Assembly: GCF_003672135.1 (NCBI RefSeq)
Contig: NC_039517.1
Span: 13,416,601-13,480,600 of the forward strand
DNA length: 64,000 bases
Reading direction: 5' to 3'
DNA from: Ooceraea biroi
Taxonomy: Eukaryota; Arthropoda; Insecta; Hymenoptera; Formicidae
How positions within the stretch are numbered: the stretch's first letter is position 1; each line of letters starts with the position of its first letter. The notes below the pieces were generated by a model. It did no database searches. It saw only the letters and a list, made by a program, of their open reading frames with translations, and was not told the DNA's origin. Position numbers and translations under genes: made by a program. This document shows positions 48,101-57,884 of this stretch, in pieces.

Positions 48101-48878
48101 AGCCTGTTGCTTCGTCTTTAAACGTTACGTAGAATTTTGCGCCTCCTAATGATTCTACTGACATCGGACCGCCAACGTCGGAATGTATGCGCTCACCTGG
48201 ACTCGTAACTTTTGTTTCACTGCACTTGTTGAATGGTAATCGATGAGACTTACCAACCTGGCACGATTCGCAAAAGAAATCTTGATCCTGTTTTGTCGTC
48301 AAGCCAGTCATCAGGCCCGCTTTTGCCATGTGCGCAAGTGCCTTTTTGTTCACGTGACCTAGTCTTTCATGCCATAGTTTAAAATTTGCATTTGACACAT
48401 TTGCTTCTGCACAGTTCTCTACAGTTTTTACTTGAAAATGCATGCGATATAGTTCATTTGCCTGTTTTGCACCCACTGCAACTGTCTTATTATTTTTCAC
48501 GATCAAAACTCGATCACTTAAGAATTTTACCTCGAAACCTTTTGAAGTGCACACGCCGACTGAAAATAGATTTTTCCGGAGTTTCGGCACATAAAGTACA
48601 TCTTCTATGCGCGTTTCAATCCACTGTCTGTATACATAACGCATTACTTTGATCGTTCCTACTCCGCGCACTTCACATATTCCATTATCTCCTAATGAGA
48701 TAGTATCACCATCATTGGTAACCCGTAACTCTGCAAACCACTCCCGTCGGTAAGTTACATGTTTTGACGCGCCACTATCTACTAACCATACATCACTTAA
48801 GTCAGTATCTAACAGTCTTAGTATATTTTCAGCAGGCGTCACTGTGTCCTTTCTTGTCCCTTTTCTAGACGATTCCAC
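45104..48878 (-). pseudogene. Copia-3 Pol polyprotein
   Basis: Protease (LVDSGASKHV), integrase zinc region (HERLGHVNKKA, CESCQVGKSH), core (HSDVGGPM, RCDNGREYC), RT (LALFVDDGLLAA) and RNase H (FSDADYAGDLETRRS). Breaks: a frameshift near 48070, a TAG at 47903-47905 between the second and third integrase acidic residues, a TGA at 46061-46063 at an expected Trp, and a MITE inserted at a TA inside the RNase H end. After the MITE the frame goes on (IRVAYVPTELQKADIFTKSL) to a stop at 45104. Confidence 0.94.
45255..45838. mobile_element. 584-bp MITE with TA duplication, inside Copia-3 RNase H
   Basis: Ends CAGGGTGTTTCCTAAGTAAG and reverse complement, arms about 117 bp, TA at 45253-45254 and 45839-45840. 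Codons on the two sides join in frame if the MITE and one TA are ignored. The interior has a second inverted repeat (about 45541-45615 and 45640-45704, ggatagcgtgcttttgcag). Tc1/mariner-type by the TA target. Confidence 0.93.
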
Positions 48879-49647
48879 AAGGAATGCGCAATCATCCTTG
48901 TTACGTGTTCGCTCTCTCGTCGTCTTGATCTACAGTCCCGCGCGATATGACCTTTACGTTTACACTTGAAGCACTCAGCGTTCTTTTTCCAATGTTCTTT
49001 CTGTCCTGGTTTGCCTTTGTTTGCAGAATTTTTCGCTTGCTTCGCCGAATAAAGAGCACTGTTCGGATCACTTTCCGCGTTTAATCTAGCTTCTTTTATT
49101 AATCGCTCTTGCAAATTCGCTATAGTCTGTCTTTCAGGTTCCACACTGTCCCACGCGGTTTGAAAAGCACTATACTTTGAAGTTAAACTACCAAGGATTT
49201 TGGCCATTATTGTTACTTCAGATAATTCTTCACCAACGTCCGCTATCTGACTCGCAAGATTTTGAACTTTCGTTATGTGAGTCACCACCGAGTCACTAGC
49301 ACCCATTTGATACTGGAAAAACTTTTGCGTCAGCATTAGCTTATTACTCGCAGATTTCTGTTCATGAATTTGTCCAAGCTTATTCCACATTTCTCTAGCC
49401 GTGGTACACGACAGAAGACACTCAAACTGAGCAAACTCCATGGATGATGATATCAAAAACATCGCTTTCGCGTTATCACGCATCCACACCTTGGCTTCCG
49501 CCGAGACATTATCTCGCGGTTTCACTCTTAACCGTCGATAATATCTTGAATTCCGTATGCGATAAATAAAGCGTTTATTTGAAATTTCCAGCCTTGGAAA
49601 TTGTCACCATTGAATTTCGTCACGCTCCGCGCAGATATCTCCTCCAT
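48839..49647 (-). pseudogene. Copia-3 Gag
   Basis: Starts at ATG 49647 (MEEISARSVTKFNG), just inside the primer-binding site. A one-base shift near 49535 separates the first about 37 codons from the main open stretch (49525-48839). UBN2-type Gag body (MFLISSSMEFAQFECLL, QIHEQKSASNKL) and a CCHC knuckle (CFKCKRKGHIARDC). Overlaps the first 40 bases of the Pol frame. Confidence 0.9.
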
Positions 49648-49744
49648 CTTGTCGCAACGTGGCTCACAAATTCTTTCACGTGTACGCGCACAACTTCGTT
49701 TTCGCGAATCCTCTTAGATTTGAATCGAGCCTGGGCCCATAACC

Positions 49745-50032
49745 TGTTGAGGATTATGGTGAATTCTCGAAAAGAAATATGTTGTTTAAAGAATACTTTC
49801 GCTTTATTCGCAATTACAACGTGTCTCGGTTACATACGAGCTTGACTCGACGAAAGACTAATAGACAGTGAGTGAGGAGCAGTGCGCGAACCAAAATATA
49901 TAAAAACAGGAAATGAGAATATTTGTCGCGCTACTGCCACTCGTCATATTATGATAGGCTGAGGATATACATAGCAGGTAACTTAATAAACTCAAATTAA
50001 TCAAAAACAAAAGCACGCAAACATCCTCAACA
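49745..50032 (-). repeat. Copia-3 5' LTR
   Basis: tgttgaggattatggtg to catcctcaaca. Partner of 44789-45076. Confidence 0.95.
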
Positions 50033-50037
50033 GTTTG

Positions 50038-51380
50038 TACTCATCTAGACTGCAAGGCCTTGCACCGCACGCACGCTCCTTTGCTTCCTATCGCTATCAC
50101 GGTCGCACGCAAAAGAGGACGAATTTCGGAGCACTTAATGCTCGTAACCAATAACAGCCGCGTGGCTAATTCAGACTCTTGATTGCTTACGCCACCTGTT
50201 ATGACTTTATAATTCTATTGATCGAGCGCGTAGACACAAAGATATTCATTAGTAAGACAAAGTAAAACCTTCAAATTTGCACACAAATTAATTTTCCTTT
50301 AACATTTATAAATAAGTGTCTAGTCGAGCTTTTCTTTTATATATACTAGTCACACAGTATTACTAATTACTTTTTTGTGCTGAGTTTTATTTGTTTCAGA
50401 TTAGTGCCTCAAATGCAGTGCAATATCATAACATATATAACATATATTACTGTGATAAAATGTGATAATACAATGTTAATATATATAATGTTAATATAAT
50501 AATGTTAATAATGTTAATAATGTTACTAATGTTAATAAGTATAATATTATATAATGTTAAAATTTTTTATTTTATTACGTATTATATTTATTAAATACAT
50601 AGTTATTGTATATTTTTAAATCAAATATTTATATAAAAGAATGTACTTTTGTTTTCTGAATACTGGTAAAGTTTTGGCAGTTTTCCTTACCCTTGCAACG
50701 AATGTTGGTATTCTTTCAGTTCTGCCAAATAAAATATTTTTAAATATTTTATTTAATCAGTTATTTCAGAATCCTATCCTTTTAATATATTTTTTAGTCT
50801 CTATATAAATTATTTTATATATAAGTGTTGATTATTTTGTATTGCATCGGAGCGTATATTGAAGAAGCCACTATTCTTTGTCACTGGTGTAATTTATTTG
50901 TGCCACATAGCACAGTCAATGTTACAAAATGCGGTTATATCGACGAACGCGACGCTCGGACGGCACTTTACGTCTGCCTACCCGAAGCACGCATGCGATC
51001 ACGATTTCGGAGACGGACCGCTCGGTTCGGCGACAATAGGCTGACTGCCCTGGTGTTATCGCGGGCGTGAAAGCTCGGCGCAAACATGAGGTTCTAGAAC
51101 ATTCGAGATGCGCGCGGGATACGAACCGATTCGTTATTCGCAAGAAAATCTCAACAATAAGTTTTTATTATTTTATTATTTTATATTATTTTACTTAGCT
51201 TTATAATTTTCTTATGAATTCCAAAAATTTTAATATAATTTTTATAGAAGTATCACAATTGGGCCCTTACGGGATCTATATAAATCAGGACGTAATACTA
51301 TACTGGCGCTAATACTTAATGCGCATGCGCGAAAAGGCGGCTCAGTTAACAACACTGGCTGTAATTTGATGTTCAGACAG
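50038..51380. other. unassigned AT-rich region
   Basis: No supported gene. Contains an ATG-TTAATA-type low-complexity run (about 50460-50540). Overlapping ORFs on both strands at 50825-51143 have no motif. Confidence 0.45.
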
Positions 51381-51384
51381 CGTT

Positions 51385-52498
51385 CCTATACGGCGAGCTG
51401 GACGTTTAAATTGAAAATTTAAAGAATTCTTGAATCGGTTTAATTTTGAAAATAGCGAAGCTGACCAGTGTATTTATATCGGGCGACTAAATAATGAAAT
51501 CGTGTACTTTATTTGTAGATGACGGACTGGTTGCAGCAAAATCGAGAGAAACATTAAATTTTGTAACAAGCGGTTTACGAGAAAACTTTGAAATAAAGAT
51601 CGGCGATACTAGAATGTTTGTCGGTTTACAAATAGATCGCGATAGAGTTAATAAAAGTCTAATAATTCACCAGAATGCATACGTAAATAAAATACTCGAA
51701 AAGTTCGGGATGAACGACGCGAAAACTGTCAGCATGCCAGCCAATCCTCATACTATTTGGTATCCGATCAAAGAAAATGACGAGAAGTCGAATGTTCCGT
51801 ATCAAGAGGCGGTCGGATCACTATTCTTGGCGTCGGTATCGCGGCCTGATATAGCGTTTGCAGTAAATGCCGTGAACAAATTTCTGAATAATCATAATTA
51901 TGAACACTGGCGAGCAGTGAAAAGAATTTTTGCATATTTGAAAGGCACTAATGATTATGGCATAGAGTATAAAAGCGGCGGTAGCAAGTTCGAGTTAATC
52001 GGTTTCTCGGATGCCGATTTTGCAAGCGATATTGAAACCAGGAGATCGACCACGGAATACATATTTCGTCTAGCGAACGGTCCGGTAACATGGTCGTCTC
52101 AACGGCAAAAGTTAGTTACACTCAGTACGACCGAGTCTGAGTACGTAGCGGCAGCAGCGGCTACAAGAGAAGCAATCTGGCTGAGGAAACTACTCAACGA
52201 TCTTAAATACCCCCGCGAGAGGGACACAATATTATGTATAGATAACCAAAGCGCGATACGTCTCGTCAGGAACCCTGAGTTCCACAAAAGGACGAAACAT
52301 ATCGATATACGGTATCACTATATCCGGGAAAAGGTCGAAAACGGAGAAATTTCGGTAGAATATGTTCCGTCAGAACTACAGGAAACTGACATTCTTACGA
52401 AAGCGCTCCCGAGAGATCGATTCAGAAAATTCCGCGATATAATTAATGTAGCTTCAACGAAGGTGAGACGCTCAAACGGCGGTAGTGTTAGAGAATAA
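51385..52498 (+). pseudogene. Copia-4 fragment: RT end and RNase H
   Basis: 5'-truncated. Starts within RT (LYGEL at about 51389, FNFENSEADQCIY at about 51440), shifts frame just before the active site (LFVDDGLVAAKS at about 51505), then runs open to 52498 through FSDADFASDIETRRS, CIDNQSAIRLV and KRTKHIDIRYHYIREK. The final codons run into the LTR. No integrase or Gag in this copy. Confidence 0.92.
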
Positions 52499-52726
52499 GA
52501 GTTATCGCGTCTCTTCGATTCCTCGATAGCGGTCGGGAATTTCCGGTGTACTTCGGGCAACGGGCGAAGTTGGGCGATGCTAATTTCAAACTCTCTATGT
52601 AAGTCGAACCGTCAATCAAGACGAACGTGTGTATCGAGCACTCTAATAAACGAGAGATAGTTTACGGACATCGTAGTGAGACTTATTAAACAAGTAGCTT
52701 CCTATCACCACCCTGTTCCTTTAACA
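52486..52726 (+). repeat. Copia-4 3' LTR
   Basis: TGTTAGAGAATAAG to CCTTTAACA right after a purine stretch (cggcggtag). The partner LTR is missing, so the ends rest on the termini. Confidence 0.7.
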
Positions 52727-52899
52727 TAATTTTTTTTAATTCTAACAATGGAAGTTATAGAAAACGTAATAGAAAAAAATAACAGAGGTTATACTACAAA
52801 ATGTAAACATTTTATTGAAATTAAATAATATTTAGTTAGTACAAAATATAATACTTGGCGCTGCTAGACCAAGTATTATAAGAAATCTCTCTTTCTCTC

Positions 52900-53125
52900 T
52901 ACAACAAATGGCAAAGCTTTTTGTAAATTGTTTAATTGTTTATAACTTTCGAACGTTTCAACTACAAACGAAACGAAAAGCACTACAAATTACAAAAGAT
53001 TCTAAAGAAGTCGCCGCAAGTGGTCGCGATATCTCAACAAATGGCAAAGTTAGCTATTTTTCATTTAAACAAATGTTAATAACTTTGGAACGGTTCAACT
53101 ACAAACGAAACGAAACAGTTGTCGT
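52900..53125. repeat. imperfect direct duplication, about 135-bp period
   Basis: caacaaatggcaaag and the later caactacaaacgaaacgaaa appear twice (52901 and 53036 starts). Confidence 0.65.
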
Positions 53126-53134
53126 AGTTACGAC

Positions 53135-53335
53135 CCAGCAAACGCACATGTAACTGATACAATCTGTTACATAACTAGGGTGTATCAGGAAAGTATCATT
53201 GTTAAGTAATTTAATTATATATGCGATAAGTAAATACGTTTTTGTTTCATACATCTCAGATCCCAGCAAACATTTATGTATCTGATACATCCTGTTACAT
53301 AACTGAAATGTATCGGAAATGTAACATATATACAT
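53135..53335. repeat. pair of diverged 60-bp repeats
   Basis: cccagcaaac followed by tgatacaatctgttacataact at about 53137, and again with changes at about 53273. Probably terminal parts of a small mobile repeat. Confidence 0.5.
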
Positions 53336-53519
53336 AACTAATATATATATGCTACATATAAAAATATATGCGCACGGAAATCTGTCCGAAGAAATGTAAC
53401 CTATCCAATCTCTTGAGACTATTGGAAACAAGTTTAACAGAAGAAAATAAAAGGTAAAGTACAGATCAACTTATTGTTTAATATATTGTTGCTAATACTT
53501 ATTCTGTAGATAAGTAAAA

Positions 53520-54095
53520 ATGTCGAGGAAAGATTTTTGTGATTTATCTGCGCGGCAACAACGTAGACTCGTTGTTAACCTCACAAATAAGGCTTCATTA
53601 AGCAAAGAAAATCTAGGTTCATCAAACTATAATAGCGGTATTAATACCGGGGTTGTATTGAATCCTGAAATTATATTAGATAATAATGATATTGAACATA
53701 TATCGGCAAATGATAATAATATGACATACAAAGATAATTATATTTTGGAAAATATAAATGACAGTCAAATGCACATCGAAAGGACTGAAAATTCAGCCAT
53801 AGGAATGGAAGAGTCTACGATATATAATAGTAGAGTATCTAGAAGACTTCTGGACCACTTTTGGGGAGGGGGTAAGATTGGTCCTACCCCAGGTCGGTTC
53901 TGGGTCGGCGGGGGTCCTAACCCGAGGGAGGGGGTAAGATCGGTCCCAACCCACTTCGGTTCTGGGCCGGCGGTGGTCCAAACCCGAGGGAGGGTGAGAG
54001 TGAGGGGGTATGACGTTACGAAGGGTATGTTTTATTACCCTACTGCACTTTTCTATCTTTATTCTAGGAATTATTGTTTAAGATTATGTTCATGA
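53520..54095 (+). CDS. hypothetical ORF running into a minisatellite
   Basis: 191 codons from an ATG at 53520. The first about 115 residues are hydrophilic with basic and Asn-rich stretches (MSRKDFCDLSARQQRRLVVN). They look like a genuine N-terminus, perhaps of a transposon protein, though I cannot name it. From about residue 116 the frame reads GC-rich tandem repeat DNA (Gly/Pro/Arg-rich), so the original protein is cut off. Treat as a truncated coding fragment. Confidence 0.4.
   Translation: MSRKDFCDLSARQQRRLVVNLTNKASLSKENLGSSNYNSGINTGVVLNPEIILDNNDIEHISANDNNMTYKDNYILENINDSQMHIERTENSAIGMEESTIYNSRVSRRLLDHFWGGGKIGPTPGRFWVGGGPNPREGVRSVPTHFGSGPAVVQTRGRVRVRGYDVTKGMFYYPTALFYLYSRNYCLRLCS
53864..53998. 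repeat. GC-rich minisatellite, 62-bp unit
   Basis: Two units (53864-53925 and 53926-53987) plus a partial third, beginning gggagggggtaagat. Strong G/C contrast with the AT-rich surroundings. Confidence 0.85.
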
Positions 54096-54228
54096 CCATG
54101 CGGTACTTTTGCTATTGAAGCGCCAACACTCGGCTGCTGGAATGTTTAACTCTGATTTTAATATATCGTAAGATAACGTTCAGCGGATAAGCTATGTGTA
54201 GTATAACATTTAAACTTGATTGTAACCT

Positions 54229-54296
54229 GCGTGGTTCAGGTGATTGAGTGAGTGGTCATATGGGTGGCCCGCCCCAGGTTCGATCCCGACATAGGT
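54229..54296 (+). repeat. tRNA-like SINE head (pol III boxes A and B)
   Basis: Box A tggttcaggtg (54232-54242) and box B ggttcgatccc (54277-54287) fit the pol III consensus, 45 bases apart. The stretch between does not fold as a clean tRNA by eye, so a tRNA-derived SINE or a tRNA pseudogene is more likely than a working tRNA. Confidence 0.55.
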
Positions 54297-54786
54297 AAGT
54301 AATTTTACATTATATCTTAACAATCTCTTATTATAATATGAATAAATTCTTATACGACTGAATTCTTTCAGGACTTTTTTTTACTCAGATGTACGTTCTG
54401 ACATCCTACTGGCGCCAACCACGAAAATTATCTAGACGTTTATCACGACTGGCGCCGGACCTAGTATAGTGTTAGAACGTACTTGATAGCACGAAAAATA
54501 GTTTTCTCTAAATCCTAAACTTTCTCTCTGTTGAAAAATACAAAGGTTTCTCACTCGCTGTTGGAAGTTTATTACCTACGTTCCCCAAAATTAACAACAA
54601 ATCCCCTCCTCATCAAGTCTCCACCCTCGCCTCTAGCAAACCCTACTCTTATTTTTCTACGGGCTACACGCGAAAAATTAGCTTCCTTCTTCCAAGATAT
54701 TTCCAAAACGAGCATTCAATCTTTGGTTTCTGGACGATCGTGATCGGTAGTAAGAAGCTGTATATATAACGTGCCGAGTGAAAAAC

Positions 54787-55680
54787 ATGGAACAAGTTGT
54801 TGAAACAATAAAAGATATGTTGGAGATACGTTACCCAGATGTCGGGGTAAGTAATATACAATCATCTATACATACTTACATACATCCGTTTGTCCCTTTA
54901 CTTTAACCTTTTTACAGTTTCTAGATGCAGTTAATATTACAATAAAGGAATTCATGAATATCGAGAACGCTAAGTGGACGTGGTAGGAGCGTAGAGGAAT
55001 AAGGATTGAAAATGAATATTTCAACGAATTGTGGGAACGACGAGATGTCAGCGAAGACATATATAATTTAAAACAGTTATTCGGGCTAGAGGAGTGAAAG
55101 GAGGAAAAGTGGGATGACATCAGTGAGGATTTAGAAAAAGGATTGAGGATAGAAGAGAACGAAGATGTTGGTGAGTATTTTTTATTTTTTTATAATGGCA
55201 TTTATTTACGATGTAATAAATTTTTTTGTAAATTTTCTCAGAAATAGTATACGATTCAAAGAGATTGTGGAGAATTGAGGAAGAGAAGGAGGGTGACGAT
55301 ATAAGTGAGTTATTTTTTTCTTTTTTCTTTTCAACTGCATTTTATTATGAATAAGTGTAATAACCAACTCTTTTCATGTTACAGAAATTGTATTTGAGAG
55401 AAAGAGACTGAGGAGGGATGACGACGAGGATGTCGGTGAGTTTTCTTTTTATTTTATTATTTATTGCTTTATTTTAAATTAACTAATGAGCGTCTTTGAT
55501 GTTTTTTTTTCAGTATTCCTCTGTGAACGCAAATGCGTAAGGTTCGCGGAGGAAGAGAACACAAAGGAAGAGGAGAGCGAAGAGGAGGAGGAGAGCGAGG
55601 AGGAAGAGGACATGGACGAAGAGGAACAGGAGAGCGGAGATGAAGATAAAAATTTAAAAAAAAATAAAAACGTTTTATAA
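54787..55680 (+). pseudogene. small five-exon gene with similar tandem exons, unknown function
   Basis: Exons 54787-54846, 54918-55170, 55242-55304, 55385-55435 and 55514-55680, all with GT/AG introns of 71-80 bp. The last three introns share phase 1 and the donor gtgag. Exons 3, 4 and 5 each open with a similar short motif (IVYDSKRLWR, IVFERKRLRR, FLCERKCVRF), and the protein ends in a long Glu-rich acidic tail. Exon 2 has TAG 54984-54986 and TGA 55095-55097, each plausibly a mutated Trp codon. KCVRF would fit an RVxF-type phosphatase-1 docking site, by inference only. About 195 codons. It may belong to the neighbouring virus-like locus or to the host. Confidence 0.6.
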
Positions 55681-56288
55681 AATATATAAAAATAAACGTT
55701 TTGTAAAATATATAAATATAATAAAAAATAAAAAAGACATATTGTAATAAAAAAAACATATTGTAATAAAAAAACATATTATAATAAAAATAAAAATAAA
55801 AAATAATGTTACTTCTTAATTTTATTCTTCCTTAATAAATCTGTAATAAAATCCTTACTACCTGAACGTTTCACCCGGCTCCCTATTGTTTGATGAAACC
55901 TGTTTTTCGACCGTGCGCGCTCTAACATTTTGCTCATATCTTAGTTGAAATTGCAATATGGTTTAAAAAAATTTTTTGCTCCTAATTCTACACACTCTAA
56001 AGATTTGATTTCCGTAAAAAACGTTATAGAAAATAAATTAATAAATAAATAAATAGAAATTTTTCTCTTTTATCAATAAAAAGATTTGTTTAAAATGTCA
56101 TTCGGTAATGCGGGATACTCCAAAATCCCCATAAAAATCACTCATGTCGGTAATACAAACGACTCCAGGATCCTCTTAATACTTTAATTGTCGCATAGAT
56201 GCACTCATGTGAGGAAAACGGGAAATAGGTGTGGAAAAATAATATTACAATTTATGCTTAGAACAGTATTTTTTTTATTGTATGTTTT
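55681..56288. other. AT-rich spacer
   Basis: A-rich low complexity directly after the acidic-tail gene, including repeated aaaaacatattgtaat words (55730-55790). Nothing supported beyond that. Confidence 0.5.
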
Positions 56289-57017
56289 TTACATCGGTTT
56301 ACTAAACACTAGAGCCAACAGTTCACAATCGATAAGGTGATTCTCATCGTAACAATCGCTAGCTCGTATCGCATTTGATACATTTTTAGGCTTGGTGGAC
56401 GCCATGTTAGAAAATTGCGTGATCTTTGCATCGACTTTACCGACCATGCGGTTCAAGTGGTCGAACATCAAATCGATACATCGGTCCAGGTTGAACATGG
56501 AGAAGAATGTCGATTCGATCATTGTCAAACGTATGTTAAAAGATTCAAGACATATGAGTTTCGCATCACACACTGGACTCTCACTGAATTGCACTATCAA
56601 CGGTCCAACGCTGATAGGACGATCGTGAACATCCTTGTAAAAATGATTCTGAATATCCAATCGTTGTTCATAGAGCCCCTTCCACGTTTCGAGAGACAGG
56701 ATCAACTCATTCCCGCGATTATCTCCTATCGCAATCTCAACGTAGCTCGGTGGACCGACATTGATGCTGATTTCCAAATACTTATACTCCGTAGCCGTCA
56801 GTGCATATCGCTTGCCCAGTATGCGAATCGCATGACGTGTGAGTAAAACGCTATGGGAAAAAAATCATGAGTAAAAATATTTTCTTTAAAATCATAAGTA
56901 TAAGATAAAAGACAATCCTTTAACGTACCTGGTACATTTTTTCGGTGGAGTTTCAGCATCCTGAGGCAGAACGTATGGAACGTAATAGTTCATACTGTTT
57001 CTCACAGCGGAGTTCAT
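56289..57017 (-). CDS. virus-like accessory protein, probably spliced, unknown function
   Basis: The main frame (56777-56289; 162 codons from an internal Met) extends upstream in frame to about 56850, where an acceptor (cccatag) lies. Further upstream a short coding exon starts at ATG 57017 (MNSAVRNSMNYYVPYVLP) and ends near a donor (cag/gtacg, 56928/56927). With that donor the reading frame does not join, so the real donor differs or a base was gained in the adjacent A-run. The protein has no motif I recognise. It sits at the end of the minus-strand capsid gene series and probably belongs to it. Confidence 0.5.
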
Positions 57018-57265
57018 TGCTGCTGCTGGTTAGAATTGAGGTTTTTCACACGCTGTAGCTGATACAAAACTGAATGTGCGCGTCTATACGCGTATATATA
57101 CAATTCTTTACCGCAGGGGAGGGGATTCTTTACCACAACAGGGGAGGGGGTTATCCAAACTAAACGTGCGTGAACAGGTTCGAACGTGTATACGATTCTT
57201 TACCGCAGCGGTGAAAAAAAAGGAAATAAGAATGAATAAAGGAAGTAAAAAAATTAAAACGTATT
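57018..57265. other. spacer between virus-like genes
   Basis: Contains a doubled stretch (attctttaccgcag / attctttaccacaa with ggggaggggg) and A-rich sequence. No gene seen. Confidence 0.4.
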
Positions 57266-57781
57266 TTATACATAATATATTTTATTTTTATGTTGAGACC
57301 ACCAGCTGAACATTTTAAATACATTTTGCAAAGCGCAGTGCGATACATGTTTGTTACAACGTAAAGTGTGCGTAACGTTCAGCTTATTCAAAGATAGTAC
57401 GTCCTCATAGTGAGCGTCAATAGTCTCGATGTAGATATCATCATCCAGAAGCAGATTTCGCAACCATTCGCGTTTCTCGAGTCCCTTGACGTATACGATG
57501 GGTGGTGCTTCGTCGTCGTCATCGTCCATCACCGCCTTCGTGATTAAACGCCTGGTCCAGCAGTACGGAATCGTTCTATCCTCCCATTGTATTCTATGAT
57601 GATGCGCCGTCAGCCAAGAGGCTTGCGATCTCTCCGCTCTGGTGAGACCGCACTATGGTCCGCGGGGTCCAAAAATGTAGTGAGAGAGAATATTTCCATT
57701 TCTCAGCACGACAAACTCCTTCACGATAAAGTTCCCGCCGACGATGAAGCCTTGCAGATCTGCGAACGTTGGTACGGACAT
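57266..57781 (-). pseudogene. conserved virus-module protein of unknown function
   Basis: A single frame from ATG 57781 (MSVPTFADLQGFIVGGNF) to 57266, about 171 codons, with one TAG at 57653-57655. Conserved-looking parts: FIVKEFVVLRNGNILSHYIF, a Trp-rich ASWLTAHHHRIQWED, an acidic run, and a Cys/His part (RCNKHVSHCALQNVF). The alternation of hydrophobic strand and Trp/His motifs is reminiscent of an RNase-H-fold or nuclease-like protein, but I cannot assign it. It lies just downstream of the capsid gene on the same strand. Plus-strand ORFs here are shadows. Confidence 0.6.
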
Positions 57782-57884
57782 GGTTGCTCGTTGTTGTATC
57801 AACGCGTCGAGAAGAAGACGACTACAATCGTTCTCGATGAATCGCGGATGTTTTATATATCAGGTTCTCGATGTTGTCGCACGC

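Larger units (their letters stand above)
44789..50032 (-). mobile_element. Copia-3 retrotransposon, complete, minus strand
   Basis: 288-bp LTRs, primer-binding site ctgggcccataacc (49731-49744, plus-strand reading), gag and pol between. Flanks gtttc (44784-44788) and gtttg (50033-50037) match in 4 of 5 bases. Interrupted by a MITE at 45255-45838. Confidence 0.94.
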
